Shown: positions 1 to 8,958, numbered from the stretch's first letter. The stretch: DNA of 64,000 bases from an uncultured Desulfobulbus sp. (GCF_963664075.1 NZ_OY760916.1:1490001-1554000), one strand, 5' to 3'. Notes: a model not told the origin generated them from the sequence alone. Numbers and translations are program-made.

Positions 1-3000
1 CAGAGCTTCTTTACCGCTCATCCCCTTTGCAAGCCAGTGTTGCTGATCACGCAGGACGTGCTTGCGCAGATAATTGCTCTCAGGATCTTCCTCTAAGGCG
101 GCCACCATGGCAACCCCCTGATCGATGAGATCGATAAGCAACGGGAAGGCGTCGCGAAAGATGCCTGAGATTCTTGGCATGACATCGATGCGCGGGCGAC
201 CAAGTTCGCTTAAGGGGGTGACCTCAAGCCCCCGGACCGCCCCTGAACCTTTTTTCCAGATCGGTCTGAGGCCCATGAGGGCAAAGATTTGAGCCACATC
301 ATCTCCCTTGGAGCGCATGGTCGGGCTGGCCCAGAGCACTAGACCAACGCTTGTTGGGTAGCGGCCCTTTTGTTCCAGATACCTGGCGAGCAGGGCGTCG
401 GCGAGTCGCTGGCCCACACGCCAGGCCGCAGGGGTGGGAATCTGTTGCGGATCAAGGGAGAAAAAGTTTCGGCCGGTGGGCAAAATGTCAATTTGACCTC
501 GACTGGGAGCACCGGAAGGACCGGGAAGGACAAAGCGACCATTAAGAGCATCGACGCACGCAGCAAGCTCTTGTGTGGTTTCGGCCAGTTTGGGAAGCAG
601 AACGTCCCGAATTGCGCTTAGAGCCACAGCCACCTGGGACCATTCCTGTTGAAAATAGCTGCGGCAGAGAGCCTCTATCTGGGTTGGTCGTTTAAGAAAC
701 TCTTCGAGGAGATCAAGACAGCACTGGTGGAGTTCTGCCTTTGTTCCTGGTGACTGAGTACATCCGGAGGACAACGAAGCGGAGGTGCCGCTCCTCTTTT
801 TTTGGGCATCGAGCACTGCCAGGCGCAGCGAGGGAACGTCTCCGTTGTCAAGCCGGGTCAGTTGGGCAAGGGTCTCTATCAGCAGTTTTCCCTGGGGTGG
901 TTGCCCCAGCACATGCAACCCATCGGTGATGGTGGTATCACCGATTTCTTCAAGATAGTCATGCAGCCGTTGGACAACCGCCTCGTATTCTTTATCGCAC
1001 TGGGGGGGCTGGATGTCCAGATCCTGAGCGATCTCGTTGTCCATTGCCTCCTGCCAGATCAGTTGTGCCAACAGCGGGAGCTTTCCCTGGTCCTGAACCC
1101 GGGCTTCCCGGTATTGCTCCAGAAGTCGACTCAATCCGGCAAGTTCTTCATCTAGCTCCGCGTTGGTCAGGGCCGGGGGGAGGTGATCGATGATGCAGGC
1201 GTTGGCCCTGCGCTTGGCCTGGGTTCCTTCACCGGGATCATTGATGATGTAGGGATAAATATTGGGCAGCTCCTGCAGGGCAATATCCGGCCAGCAGCCT
1301 GCATCAAGGCCCACAGCCTTGCCGGGCAGCCACTCCAGAGAGCCGTGTTTACCGATATGGAGCACGGCATCAGCGGCAAAGACCTCTTTGATCCAGCGGT
1401 ACTGAGCGGTGTACGGGTAGGGAGGGCTGAGGATTTGGTTATGATAGAGCTGATCGATGTTTTCAAAGTACCCTCTGGGCGGTTGAATAGTGAGAAAGAT
1501 ATTGCCGTTACGCATGCCAGGGAAAAAGAGTCGTTGGTCATGGACCAAGAGGTCACCAGGAAAAGGCCCCCAATCTTTACGCTGTTGTTCACGGGCGGGG
1601 GAGGGGAGTTGCTGGTACCAGTCTTGGGCTGTGGCGCAATCAATGGAGGCCTCACTGCGCTCAGCCATCTGCTCGGGAAGCAGCCAACGACGATCGGCGG
1701 TAAGACGGCTGAGGAGGGATTGTGCCAGCTGGTCTCCACTTCGATACGGGTGCTCGATCTGGTACCCCTGTTCGATGAGTTGGTCCACCAGTTTGACAAC
1801 CGAGGCGAAGCTGTCCAGCCCGGAAGCGCAACCGATACGATCGTTGCGGGGCGGATAGTGGTGGAAAATGATGGCCACCCTTTTGTCTGCATTGGCAAGG
1901 TTTGAGAGTCTGGCCCAGTTAAGCGCCAGGCGGATTAGAGAGGTTATACGCTCGCCAATGGGCAGGTAGGTGTTGATCGCTGAGCCGGTAATGGGGTCGA
2001 TACTGGTGGTCTGCTTGGCTGCCACGGGCTTACCAATGAGGACACCATCGAGTTCCGGTTGGGCAACACCAATGGTAATATCTGTATTGGTTAGTCCCTG
2101 GGGGCTCTCCTGCCAGGCTTTGCGCTCCTGTCCTGTGGTCATGGCCTGGAGAACAGGTACCCCAAGTTGCCAGAGGAGATGACTGGCATCATTGGTCATG
2201 TGGAGACTGAACATGACTGGGCTGACAAGGACACTAATTCGGGGGATTCCCCGATCAAGAAAGTATTTCTCGATGATCTCTGCGGGGCCGTTGTTGTTGA
2301 GAAAACGATCCTTGAAGCGCATGTGAAAAACACAGAGCACATTTGCTCCCTGCCGTTCCACCTCGTCAATGAGCGCGTCGATATGGGCGCAGTTTCCCGT
2401 TGCCCAGAAATTTTGATAGAACCAGATGCCCACACAGGGTTTGCTTGCATCCAGGCTTTGCAGATAGGTGTCAAGATCAGGCAGCTGGTCAAAATGTGGA
2501 TGATAAATCCCATCAAAGGGCAGTTGGCAGGGTGGAGGTGCAGGGATCGATGTGCCAAGACGAGCGTTTGCCAGAGTGATCAGGAAATTGAGCAGGTTAT
2601 CACCGCCACCAAAGCGGTGGTAGCGGTGCAGGACCGACCATTGCCCCTGGGCATGACTGTCGGCATACTTTTCGGCCAGCTGAAGCACCTCGGGGCTGCT
2701 TCCCGTTGGTTGAATATGGAGATAGGGGACCGCCTTCCCCTCGTGCCGGGCCAGCTCAAGCTGCTCAATCAGTCTCTCCCAGAGGGGGCAGGAGGTGCTG
2801 CCAGCCATGAGCGTGATGACCACAACATCTGCTGCCAGGGCCTTGGTAATAAACTGCTCTTGCAGCTCTCTTTGGGCTTCGAGCTGGGTTCGCGTTCTCG
2901 CCGTCACTTTGAGTGGGCCGATCTTCTGTCTGTAGCGGCCGATCGCCTGGCTGAAATTGGGGATTTCATTTGAGGTGACACTAAAATAGACCAGACTCCA

Positions 3001-3021
3001 TTCATGCTGATTTGGGTGCAT
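1..3021 (-). CDS. cobN: CobN-type cobaltochelatase large subunit, 3' end cut by window edge
   Basis: The minus-strand frame is open for 1007 codons from ATG at 3021 (GGAG-like RBS just upstream) to position 1 without a stop, so the C-terminal part, perhaps 250 residues of a usual 1240-1300, lies outside. The product reads as a CobN/BchH-family large subunit, the subunit that binds the tetrapyrrole while an AAA+ ChlI/ChlD or CobS/CobT motor drives metal insertion. Visible family landmarks are GIYHP near residue 165, the core GKHGSLEWLPGK around K558-H559-G560, then LPNIYPYIINDPGEG and AKRR. These match the copy at 8959 more closely than the copies at 25544 and 36641. It is transcribed divergently from the riboswitch-led operon at 3433 and has no motor gene on its own strand in view. 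Whether it inserts cobalt, another metal or removes metal cannot be told from sequence. Confidence 0.9.
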   Translation of the reverse strand, partial: MHPNQHEWSLVYFSVTSNEIPNFSQAIGRYRQKIGPLKVTARTRTQLEAQRELQEQFITKALAADVVVITLMAGSTSCPLWERLIEQLELARHEGKAVPYLHIQPTGSSPEVLQLAEKYADSHAQGQWSVLHRYHRFGGGDNLLNFLITLANARLGTSIPAPPPCQLPFDGIYHPHFDQLPDLDTYLQSLDASKPCVGIWFYQNFWATGNCAHIDALIDEVERQGANVLCVFHMRFKDRFLNNNGPAEIIEKYFLDRGIPRISVLVSPVMFSLHMTNDASHLLWQLGVPVLQAMTTGQERKAWQESPQGLTNTDITIGVAQPELDGVLIGKPVAAKQTTSIDPITGSAINTYLPIGERITSLIRLALNWARLSNLANADKRVAIIFHHYPPRNDRIGCASGLDSFASVVKLVDQLIEQGYQIEHPYRSGDQLAQSLLSRLTADRRWLLPEQMAERSEASIDCATAQDWYQQLPSPAREQQRKDWGPFPGDLLVHDQRLFFPGMRNGNIFLTIQPPRGYFENIDQLYHNQILSPPYPYTAQYRWIKEVFAADAVLHIGKHGSLEWLPGKAVGLDAGCWPDIALQELPNIYPYIINDPGEGTQAKRRANACIIDHLPPALTNAELDEELAGLSRLLEQYREARVQDQGKLPLLAQLIWQEAMDNEIAQDLDIQPPQCDKEYEAVVQRLHDYLEEIGDTTITDGLHVLGQPPQGKLLIETLAQLTRLDNGDVPSLRLAVLDAQKKRSGTSASLSSGCTQSPGTKAELHQCCLDLLEEFLKRPTQIEALCRSYFQQEWSQVAVALSAIRDVLLPKLAETTQELAACVDALNGRFVLPGPSGAPSRGQIDILPTGRNFFSLDPQQIPTPAAWRVGQRLADALLARYLEQKGRYPTSVGLVLWASPTMRSKGDDVAQIFALMGLRPIWKKGSGAVRGLEVTPLSELGRPRIDVMPRISGIFRDAFPLLIDLIDQGVAMVAALEEDPESNYLRKHVLRDQQHWLAKGMSGKEAL

Positions 3022-3123
3022 GTAGTTCTCCGCTTGCTGGTGATGACAATTTATTAATACACAATGTGGTAGAAAAAGCGATTTTTACAGTGGCTGTTTG
3101 TGTCCCTGTAACTTGAGAAAAAG

Positions 3124-3163
3124 ACAGCAGTCCCGTCCACGAGTAAAGCTCATTGGAGTTCCC
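3124..3163 (-). promoter_or_regulatory. Possible degenerate cobalamin-riboswitch core in the leader of the leftward cobN
   Basis: Read on the minus strand, about 100-140 bases before the cobN start, GGGAACT is followed by a 7-bp hairpin (one bulge, loop CTTTA) and then ACGGGACTGCTGT. The intact riboswitches in this window have GGGAA, a hairpin, then ACGGGCCCGCCGCTGT. A GCCACTG motif follows at 3094-3088. The closing GTCAGAAGACCTGCC element is missing, so this is a decayed or variant element, or chance. The rest of 3022-3394 is AT-rich and I see no gene in it. Confidence 0.35.
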
Positions 3164-3394
3164 TCATGAGAAAGAATGATGGAAATGTCAATAATTGAAT
3201 AGTTTTGATAAAAACTATTATCTTTGAAAAAATGCTGATTATCCAGCTCTTGATGTCGTGTGTTTGAACAAAAAAGAATGATGTGAAATAAATGAGTTGC
3301 CATTCAGTATTGATCATGCCGATGATTGCAAAACCGTTCATTTTCAATGCCTTTGATAGTATTGCTCGTATGTGAAACAGTGGAGATAAATTAC

Positions 3395-3423
3395 TTGACT
3401 TTATTGTTCTCATCTGTTCTAAG
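3395..3423 (+). promoter_or_regulatory. Sigma-70-type promoter before the first cobalamin riboswitch
   Basis: TTGACT at 3395-3400 and TCTAAG at 3418-3423 are separated by 17 bases, and the riboswitch P1 stem begins ten bases downstream, as expected for a transcript that starts at the aptamer. Confidence 0.55.
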
Positions 3424-3432
3424 CTTGCCTAG

Positions 3433-3589
3433 TTCAGGTGTTCAAACGAACATAATAAGGGAACCCCGTGTGATTCGGGGACGGGCCCGCCGCTGTGACC
3501 GAGGACGAACGCTGCATGATGTCACTGACCTCAAAGGTTGGGAAGACGCAGCCAGTAGAATGATTCGGAAGTCAGAAGACCTACCTGAA
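3433..3589 (+). promoter_or_regulatory. Cobalamin riboswitch 1
   Basis: Conserved B12-element blocks are present in order: GGGAACCCC with its paired GGGG, ACGGGCCCGCCGCTGTGA, CACTGACC, GGGAAGACG and the 3' box GTCAGAAGACC. P1 is closed by TTCAGGT (3433-3439) and ACCTGAA (3583-3589). With the terminator at 3655 this should switch off the downstream import and chelatase operon when cobalamin is plentiful. Confidence 0.95.
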
Positions 3590-3654
3590 TGGTATAGGAG
3601 ACGACTGCGTGGACGGCGGCGTAACCGGTAAATTTTCTGTGGATAATTAGGGCT

Positions 3655-3693
3655 ATCCCGGATCGATATTGTTTCGATCCGGGATTTTTTTTT
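3655..3693 (+). terminator. Rho-independent terminator, expression platform of riboswitch 1
   Basis: An 11-bp perfect stem (ATCCCGGATCG paired with CGATCCGGGAT) is followed by nine T residues. Its place between aptamer and first gene makes it the likely attenuator. Confidence 0.85.
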
Positions 3694-3763
3694 GCGCTCT
3701 CGTGTTTGCAGTCGGTGGCCACTCCATGTTGTCAACTCTATCAGCTTCAGCAAGCGAGGAGTC

Positions 3764-3919
3764 ATGCAACCCGATCAGGCCACATTCCCACCATCTGTTT
3801 ATCCGCTGCTCAGCCCATTGCAACACCTTGCGTTGTCGGGCTTGTTTTCTTGTAACTGCAATACTCCTTCTGCAGTTTTTGTAAAGCTCTCTGCAAAAAA
3901 CGTTGAGGCAAGGTTATGA
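3764..3919 (+). CDS. 51-aa ORF translationally coupled to the CcsA-like gene
   Basis: ATG at 3764 has GAGGAG six bases upstream, and the stop overlaps the next start in an ATGA arrangement at 3916. The product is 51 residues with no recognised domain. It contains FSCNCN and a short hydrophobic middle and lacks a clear membrane segment. It could be a genuine small protein, a leader that couples translation of the operon, or a chance frame. The riboswitch terminator lies wholly upstream, so this would be the first translated frame of the operon. Confidence 0.4.
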   Translation: MQPDQATFPPSVYPLLSPLQHLALSGLFSCNCNTPSAVFVKLSAKNVEARL

Positions 3920-4701
3920 TGCACCTTGCCCACACGTCCTATCAGCTGGCAGCCCTGAGTTATCTGGGCGCCTTTGTTCTTCTCCTGTTCCCCCCCAAGC
4001 GCCAGCTCTGGATTCGTTTCGTGCTTCTTTTTGCCGTCCTGGCCAACCTGGTGACCGTGGTCGTGCGGTACATCCAATCCTGGCCCATGCTCCCCATGCA
4101 CCTCAGCCCGGTTGGGATATCTTTGTGTGCTGGAGCCCTGATCCTCTGGCTTTCCTGGAAAAAAGCGCCTGAAGCTCGAGCCGTACATCGAATTATTCTC
4201 GGAGTTCTCGTTCTTCTGATGTTGGCAACAATCTTCTATCCAAAAGATTTCTACCTGCCCTTTCTCAAATCCAAAACCCTGCTCAGCCACTGTTTTCTCT
4301 GGTTTTCCATTATCGCGAAGAGCTGTTGCCTCATGAGCTCAGCCTGGGCCCTTGTCGCCTGGCCCCTGCAATCCAAAGGGGGGCACGGGCTTCGTCCTTC
4401 GATCGCCCTGCAGCATTCGCTTCGTTGGGCAGCCCTGGGCTTTGGTCTCTGGACCTTCTCCATGTTTTGTGGAGAGCTCTGGTGCTATCTGGGCTGGGGA
4501 ACACCGGTGGTCTGGGAAGACCCTGCGCTAACTCTGACCATGGCAGGCTGGTTTTTTTACGCCTGTGTCCTTCATCTCCATTTGACCAAAACCTGGAATC
4601 AACCGGCAAGGGCTGCCTTTATCGGTTGTGGAGGGCTTCTGGTCTTGGGGATCAGCTGTCTGCCTGACTTTGGCCCATTCCGCTCACTGGTGATGCCATG
4701 A
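3916..4701 (+). CDS. CcsA/ResC-like heme-handling membrane protein
   Basis: The product is 261 aa with about eight hydrophobic segments. It carries a tryptophan-rich motif, WGTPVVWED beginning at W194, that corresponds to the WGxxWxWD heme-binding loop of CcsA/ResC/CcmC-family proteins. In cytochrome c maturation system II these proteins move heme to the outer face of the membrane with ResB/CcsB, and the next gene is a ResB-like partner overlapping by four bases. This copy is short and no cytochrome c or thioredoxin gene is nearby. It sits under a cobalamin riboswitch and just before a corrinoid-type ABC importer. A role with a corrinoid or another tetrapyrrole instead of heme is inference. 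Confidence 0.75.
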   Translation: MMHLAHTSYQLAALSYLGAFVLLLFPPKRQLWIRFVLLFAVLANLVTVVVRYIQSWPMLPMHLSPVGISLCAGALILWLSWKKAPEARAVHRIILGVLVLLMLATIFYPKDFYLPFLKSKTLLSHCFLWFSIIAKSCCLMSSAWALVAWPLQSKGGHGLRPSIALQHSLRWAALGFGLWTFSMFCGELWCYLGWGTPVVWEDPALTLTMAGWFFYACVLHLHLTKTWNQPARAAFIGCGGLLVLGISCLPDFGPFRSLVMP

Positions 4702-5504
4702 AACGAGCAAGCATATCCCTATGGAGAGGACTTGGCAGCATCAATCTGACCATTATCCTCAGTATCCTGCTCTGTGCTGATCTGATCTTTGGCTATTTTT
4801 GTCTGAAACACAACACCCCCCTCTTTACACCACTCAACGACATGGGGCTCATTGCCTGGAGCCGTACCTACGGAGCCTATAACCTCCAGCACACAGCCTG
4901 GTTTTTTGCACTGCTTGTCCTGCTCTTTGTGTTTGTGCTCAACTCCTTTGTCTGCACCACCAATCGTGTGCATCAGCTCTTCAGCTCACGAAGGGAAGGG
5001 GGGCGGTGGCTGCTCAAACTGGCACCCCATATCATGCACTACGCCCTGATACTTATCCTGGGCGGTTATCTTTGCAGTTACCTCTTCACCGATGTTCTGA
5101 CCGGCCGCACGCTGGTACCGGGGGCTTGCCTCTCCTTCCCCGGAACCAGCGGCCAGGTCTGTATGCTTGGCTTTGAGCCTGAATATTACCACGGTAACCG
5201 ATTGGAATATCTCGATGAGAAGGTCATAAGTGCCGTGTTTCGACTCTCTCTTGAAGAAGAGGGAAACAAGCGAGAAGCTCTTTTGCGCTGTACACGGCCG
5301 GTGCGTTTTGTGGGATACAGCCTGCATTTGAAAAATTTTGCGCCCAAAAGCCTTGGGGGCATGAACATGAAGACCAGAGTCGATCTCTATGTACGTAAAG
5401 ACCCAGGCGTAGCCCTCTATCTTGCAGGCATGGTTATTTTTGCTCTGGGCCTGGTTCTCTATCTCGTCGATTGGATACTGTTTCGGGAGGTTCGTAAATC
5501 GTGA
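4698..5504 (+). CDS. ResB-like membrane protein
   Basis: The product is 268 aa: an N-terminal transmembrane hairpin, two further segments around residues 65-130, a soluble central region of about 100 residues and a C-terminal transmembrane segment before a short basic tail. This is the ResB/CcsB arrangement in reduced form (full ResB is usually 400 aa or more). It overlaps the CcsA-like gene upstream by four bases and its TGA overlaps the GTG of the next gene. The pair is presumably one complex. Its cargo is unknown; the riboswitch and the following BtuFCD-like genes point to a tetrapyrrole. Confidence 0.7.
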   Translation: MKRASISLWRGLGSINLTIILSILLCADLIFGYFCLKHNTPLFTPLNDMGLIAWSRTYGAYNLQHTAWFFALLVLLFVFVLNSFVCTTNRVHQLFSSRREGGRWLLKLAPHIMHYALILILGGYLCSYLFTDVLTGRTLVPGACLSFPGTSGQVCMLGFEPEYYHGNRLEYLDEKVISAVFRLSLEEEGNKREALLRCTRPVRFVGYSLHLKNFAPKSLGGMNMKTRVDLYVRKDPGVALYLAGMVIFALGLVLYLVDWILFREVRKS

Positions 5505-6658
5505 AGTGGATAATTTTTGTTCGCCTGCTTGCCGGGCTTGTAACCGGACTTGTTTTGCTCTCCGGCTGTAACAATGACGGGAGCCAGGAAGCTGCCAGCT
5601 CAGCCGACACAGCTGATGCCAAGCGGCCTGCCTTTCTCCAGATCGGTGAGTTTGCCGTGCATCGTATCTCCCCAGAGAGAACCGAGGTGCGCGATGGAGC
5701 GGGCCGTACGCTGGTGCTCATTCCCCGTGAAGCCCCCATGCCCAAGGATTGCTCCCCCAATCAGGTGGTCCGGGTACCGGTGAGGCGGGTTGTGGCCTAC
5801 GGAAACTTTGACATTGCCGTTCTCAGTGCCCTTGGAGTGGTCGACGATGTTCTTGTAGGGGTCACCACCCCTGAAAAATACTGGTACAGACCCTCGATCA
5901 AAAAAGCGATGCAGGAAGGGCGCATTACCTATGTTGGTGATGCGGCTGCCGTTGATTTTGAACGGCTCAAGCAGGCAGAGCCGGAGCTGGTCTTGACCTG
6001 GGATCCTTCCATTATCCCCATGATGGACGATTTGCAGATACCGGTGGCCGTCACCACCACGCCCACCGCCATGTGTCTCAACGCACGCATGCGTTTTGTC
6101 CAGTTTTTGGCCCCGTTTTTTCATCGAGAGAAAGAGGCAGACGCCTTTTTTGCTCGGATTGACAAGGCCCTTAAGGACATTCAGCTGCGGACCCTGACCA
6201 TGCCCCAGCAACCCAAGGTGATGTGGGGCGATATTTATGAGAAACGGGTCATGGTCGAGCCGGGCAACGCCTGGGTCGGAGAATTGGTGGGGCTGGCCCA
6301 GTCCGACTACCAGTTCGAGGATGTCTTCGGCACCTCCTGCATAGAAATAACAGTGGAGCGTTTTCTCTTTTCCGGCAAGGATGCTGATATCTTCTTCACC
6401 TACCGGACGCCTGAGCGGGGGGCAACCTCCAAGGCGGCTTTGGCCCGGCTCAATCCGTTGATTAAAGACATCGGTCCTTTGAAAACCGGCAAGGTCTATG
6501 CCCCCTTGCCCCATTACAGCCAATCGGCGGACCACCTGGATGAGATTCTCACTGAGATCGCGGCCATCATCCACCCCGAAGCCTATCCCAACTATCACCT
6601 GCGGTATTTTACTGAGCTTCCCGCCACCGATCCCAAGCCTGCAAAGGAGAAGTCATGA
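5501..6658 (+). CDS. Periplasmic binding lipoprotein of an iron-chelate/B12-type ABC importer
   Basis: The 385-aa product starts at GTG overlapping the previous stop. A signal peptide ends in a lipobox LLSGC with the modified cysteine at C23. The body has class III binding-protein features of the FepB/BtuF type: RRVVAYGNFDIAVLSALG near residue 100 and a second lobe with a PEYNAWVGEL-like region (PGNAWVGELVGLA near 255). It is followed by a FecCD-type permease and an ATPase, so it delivers the ligand to them. The riboswitch and CbiZ downstream make a corrinoid the likely ligand. A siderophore or heme cannot be excluded from sequence. Confidence 0.85.
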   Translation: MKWIIFVRLLAGLVTGLVLLSGCNNDGSQEAASSADTADAKRPAFLQIGEFAVHRISPERTEVRDGAGRTLVLIPREAPMPKDCSPNQVVRVPVRRVVAYGNFDIAVLSALGVVDDVLVGVTTPEKYWYRPSIKKAMQEGRITYVGDAAAVDFERLKQAEPELVLTWDPSIIPMMDDLQIPVAVTTTPTAMCLNARMRFVQFLAPFFHREKEADAFFARIDKALKDIQLRTLTMPQQPKVMWGDIYEKRVMVEPGNAWVGELVGLAQSDYQFEDVFGTSCIEITVERFLFSGKDADIFFTYRTPERGATSKAALARLNPLIKDIGPLKTGKVYAPLPHYSQSADHLDEILTEIAAIIHPEAYPNYHLRYFTELPATDPKPAKEKS

Positions 6659-7701
6659 AAACCGCAGCCTGTACGCTGGACACCCGCCCGTTAGCAGTGC
6701 GCCGAGCTCCCCTGATCTTTTTTGTCCTCTCTTTGCTGAGTTTGATTCTCCTGATGCTCAACGTTGGCTTCGGTTCAATCAGTTTTGCACCAGCTGACAT
6801 CTGGCAGGCGTTAACCCACCCTGCAGAAGATTCCACCATAGGATTCATCCTCTGGAATATTCGTCTTCCCCGCGCCATCGCAGCGGTTTTTGGTGGAGCC
6901 TACCTGGCTGCGGCTGGTCTCTTGTTGCAGATCTATTTTCGCAACCCCATTGTCGGCCCCTACATTCTGGGCATCAGCTCCGGTGCTACCCTCATGGTCT
7001 CCTTTGTTATGCTGACCAGCGTCACCGTGGGCTGGACCCTGTTTACCCCTTTCATCTCGACCCTGGCAGCCTTTGCCGGGGCCTATGGGGTTATGCTGAT
7101 CGTGCTGGCCATAGCCTCACGGGTCAAGGGTATGGTCACACTCCTGATAGTTGGGCTGATGATGGGCTATCTCTGCGGCGCTGTCAGCGCCATTCTCACT
7201 GCCTTTGCGGAAAAAGACCGGATCAAGGGGTTTGTCCTCTGGCAGCTGGGTAGTTTTTCCGGCTTCAAGTGGGATGAGATCTGGCTGCTGCTCATCATTG
7301 GTGGGGCAATCATGGTGCTCTTGTACCTCCAGAGCAAGCCGCTCAACGCATTTTTGCTGGGTGAAGAGTATGCCGCCTCCATGGGGGTGAACATCAAACG
7401 ATTTCGTTTGCTGATTTTGCTCTGTTCCTGTGCGCTCGCCGGCATGGTCACCTCCATGGCCGGTCCGGTGGCCTTCATTGGCATGGCGGTCCCCCACATG
7501 GCCCGCTTAAGTTTTGGAACCTCGGACAACCGTATCCTCATACCCGGCGCCTGTCTCATGGGAGGTGTGGTCGCCAGTCTCTGCGACTTAATCGCTCGAT
7601 CGGTGATGGCCCCGGTTGAATTACCGCTCTCAGCCATCACCGCATTTTTCGGAGCGCCCATTGTTATTCTGCTTCTGCTCAAACGGAGGGTGAAATTATG
7701 A
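6655..7701 (+). CDS. FecCD/BtuC-family ABC permease
   Basis: The product is 348 aa and highly hydrophobic, with about ten transmembrane helices. It has family landmarks such as RLPRAIAAVFGGAYLAAAG near residue 65, GISSGA near 110 and GPVAFIGMAVPHMARL near 270, the region that touches the ATPase in BtuC. It overlaps its binding protein and its ATPase by four bases each, so translation is coupled and the three form one importer. Confidence 0.92.
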   Translation: MKTAACTLDTRPLAVRRAPLIFFVLSLLSLILLMLNVGFGSISFAPADIWQALTHPAEDSTIGFILWNIRLPRAIAAVFGGAYLAAAGLLLQIYFRNPIVGPYILGISSGATLMVSFVMLTSVTVGWTLFTPFISTLAAFAGAYGVMLIVLAIASRVKGMVTLLIVGLMMGYLCGAVSAILTAFAEKDRIKGFVLWQLGSFSGFKWDEIWLLLIIGGAIMVLLYLQSKPLNAFLLGEEYAASMGVNIKRFRLLILLCSCALAGMVTSMAGPVAFIGMAVPHMARLSFGTSDNRILIPGACLMGGVVASLCDLIARSVMAPVELPLSAITAFFGAPIVILLLLKRRVKL

Positions 7702-8957
7702 ACGCCAATCTCCACCAGATGAATCAGGCACCAGTTATTGAACTTCAGGATGTGGAGGTCGGGTATGGTCGTCAACCCGTCCTGCAAAAAGTGAATTTCA
7801 GTTGTCAGGCTGGCCAGTTCGTGAGTCTGCTTGGCCCCAACGGTGCCGGGAAAACGACCCTGCTCCGCACCCTGTCACGCCATCTTTCCCCCATGGCCGG
7901 TCAAATCAGGGTGCAGGGCAGGCCCCTGGAACAGTTCTCCGCCATGGAACTAGCCAAGATCATGGCCGTGGTGCTCACCGACAAAATATCACCGCCCTTG
8001 TTTTCGGTGTTTGAATTTGTGGCTCTGGGGCGCTATCCCCACACCGATTATCTGGGACGGCTGAGGAGTAAAGATCAGGTCATCATCAGTTCTTCCCTGG
8101 CGGCGGTCCATGCCCTGGATCTTGCTGATCGTCCCTTTGCTGACCTCAGTGACGGTGAGCGGCAGAAGGTACTCATGGCCAGGGCCCTTGCTCAGGAACC
8201 TCAAATTCTTCTCCTTGATGAACCCACCATCCATCTTGACCTGAAGCACCGGGTCGAGGTTATGGGCATTCTTCGGGATCTGTGCAGGACTAAATCAATC
8301 ACGGTCATAGCCTCGTTGCATGATGTCGATGTGGCCGCCAAGGTCAGTGATCGGGTCGCTCTGGTGCGTGATGGTGGGCTCCGCGGCTGGGGAACGCCGG
8401 AGGAGATCTTAAGCGCTGCCACCGTGACCGAACTCTATGATTTTGATAAGGCTGAGTTTGACCGTAATCTCGGCTCTATTGAACTGAAAAGCGAAGGCAA
8501 CCAGGGCCGGGCCTTTGTCATCGGTGGTATGGGATCAAGCTCACTGGTCTACCGCCTCCTGGCCCGGAAAGGCTATTCCATTGCCACCGGCGTATTGCAT
8601 ACCAACGATCTTGATTGTTATGTGGCCCAGGCCCTTGGCGCCCAATGCGTGATGGTGGAGCCCATGGAAGCGATCAACGGGGCAGCAACAGCCAAGGCCT
8701 TGGATTTACTCAAGACCTGCGATCTAGTCATTGATAGCGGCTTCCCCGTGGTGGCAGGGAACAGGGCCAATCTGGAGCTGATAGAGGCGGCCTTTGCCCA
8801 GAAGAAAACCGTGTTCACCCTCCGCCAGAATGACCCGCTATCACTTGCAACAGAAGGGGTGAGCGGCTATTTCCGCTGTCCATCTCCAACGGTACTGGTT
8901 GATGCCTTGGAATCCTACCAGCAGACCGAGCGATCTGCTCACTTAAAGGAGGCCTGA
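7698..8957 (+). CDS. BtuD/FecE-type ABC ATPase with an extra C-terminal domain
   Basis: Residues 1-255 are a standard ABC ATPase: Walker A GPNGAGKTT near residue 46, signature LSDGERQKV near 150, Walker B ILLLDEPTIHLDL near 170 and a switch histidine in SLHDVD. Residues 265-400 form an additional domain beginning FVIGGMGSSSLVYRLL, with a glycine-rich start and alternating strands and helices resembling a Rossmann-like fold. I cannot name it. The total of 419 aa is about 160 longer than BtuD. The domain could sense ligand or regulate transport. It lies one base before the second cobN, whose start has AAAGGAGG upstream. Confidence 0.88.
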   Translation: MNANLHQMNQAPVIELQDVEVGYGRQPVLQKVNFSCQAGQFVSLLGPNGAGKTTLLRTLSRHLSPMAGQIRVQGRPLEQFSAMELAKIMAVVLTDKISPPLFSVFEFVALGRYPHTDYLGRLRSKDQVIISSSLAAVHALDLADRPFADLSDGERQKVLMARALAQEPQILLLDEPTIHLDLKHRVEVMGILRDLCRTKSITVIASLHDVDVAAKVSDRVALVRDGGLRGWGTPEEILSAATVTELYDFDKAEFDRNLGSIELKSEGNQGRAFVIGGMGSSSLVYRLLARKGYSIATGVLHTNDLDCYVAQALGAQCVMVEPMEAINGAATAKALDLLKTCDLVIDSGFPVVAGNRANLELIEAAFAQKKTVFTLRQNDPLSLATEGVSGYFRCPSPTVLVDALESYQQTERSAHLKEA

Positions 8958-8958
8958 G

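Noticed and set aside
1183..1905. Open 240-codon frame on the plus strand inside the leftward cobN
   Set aside because: It is antisense to an intact chelatase frame; it lacks a RBS and recognisable motifs.
5600..6598. 332-codon minus-strand frame opposite the binding lipoprotein
   Set aside because: Antisense to a well-supported lipoprotein gene; composition typical of a shadow frame.
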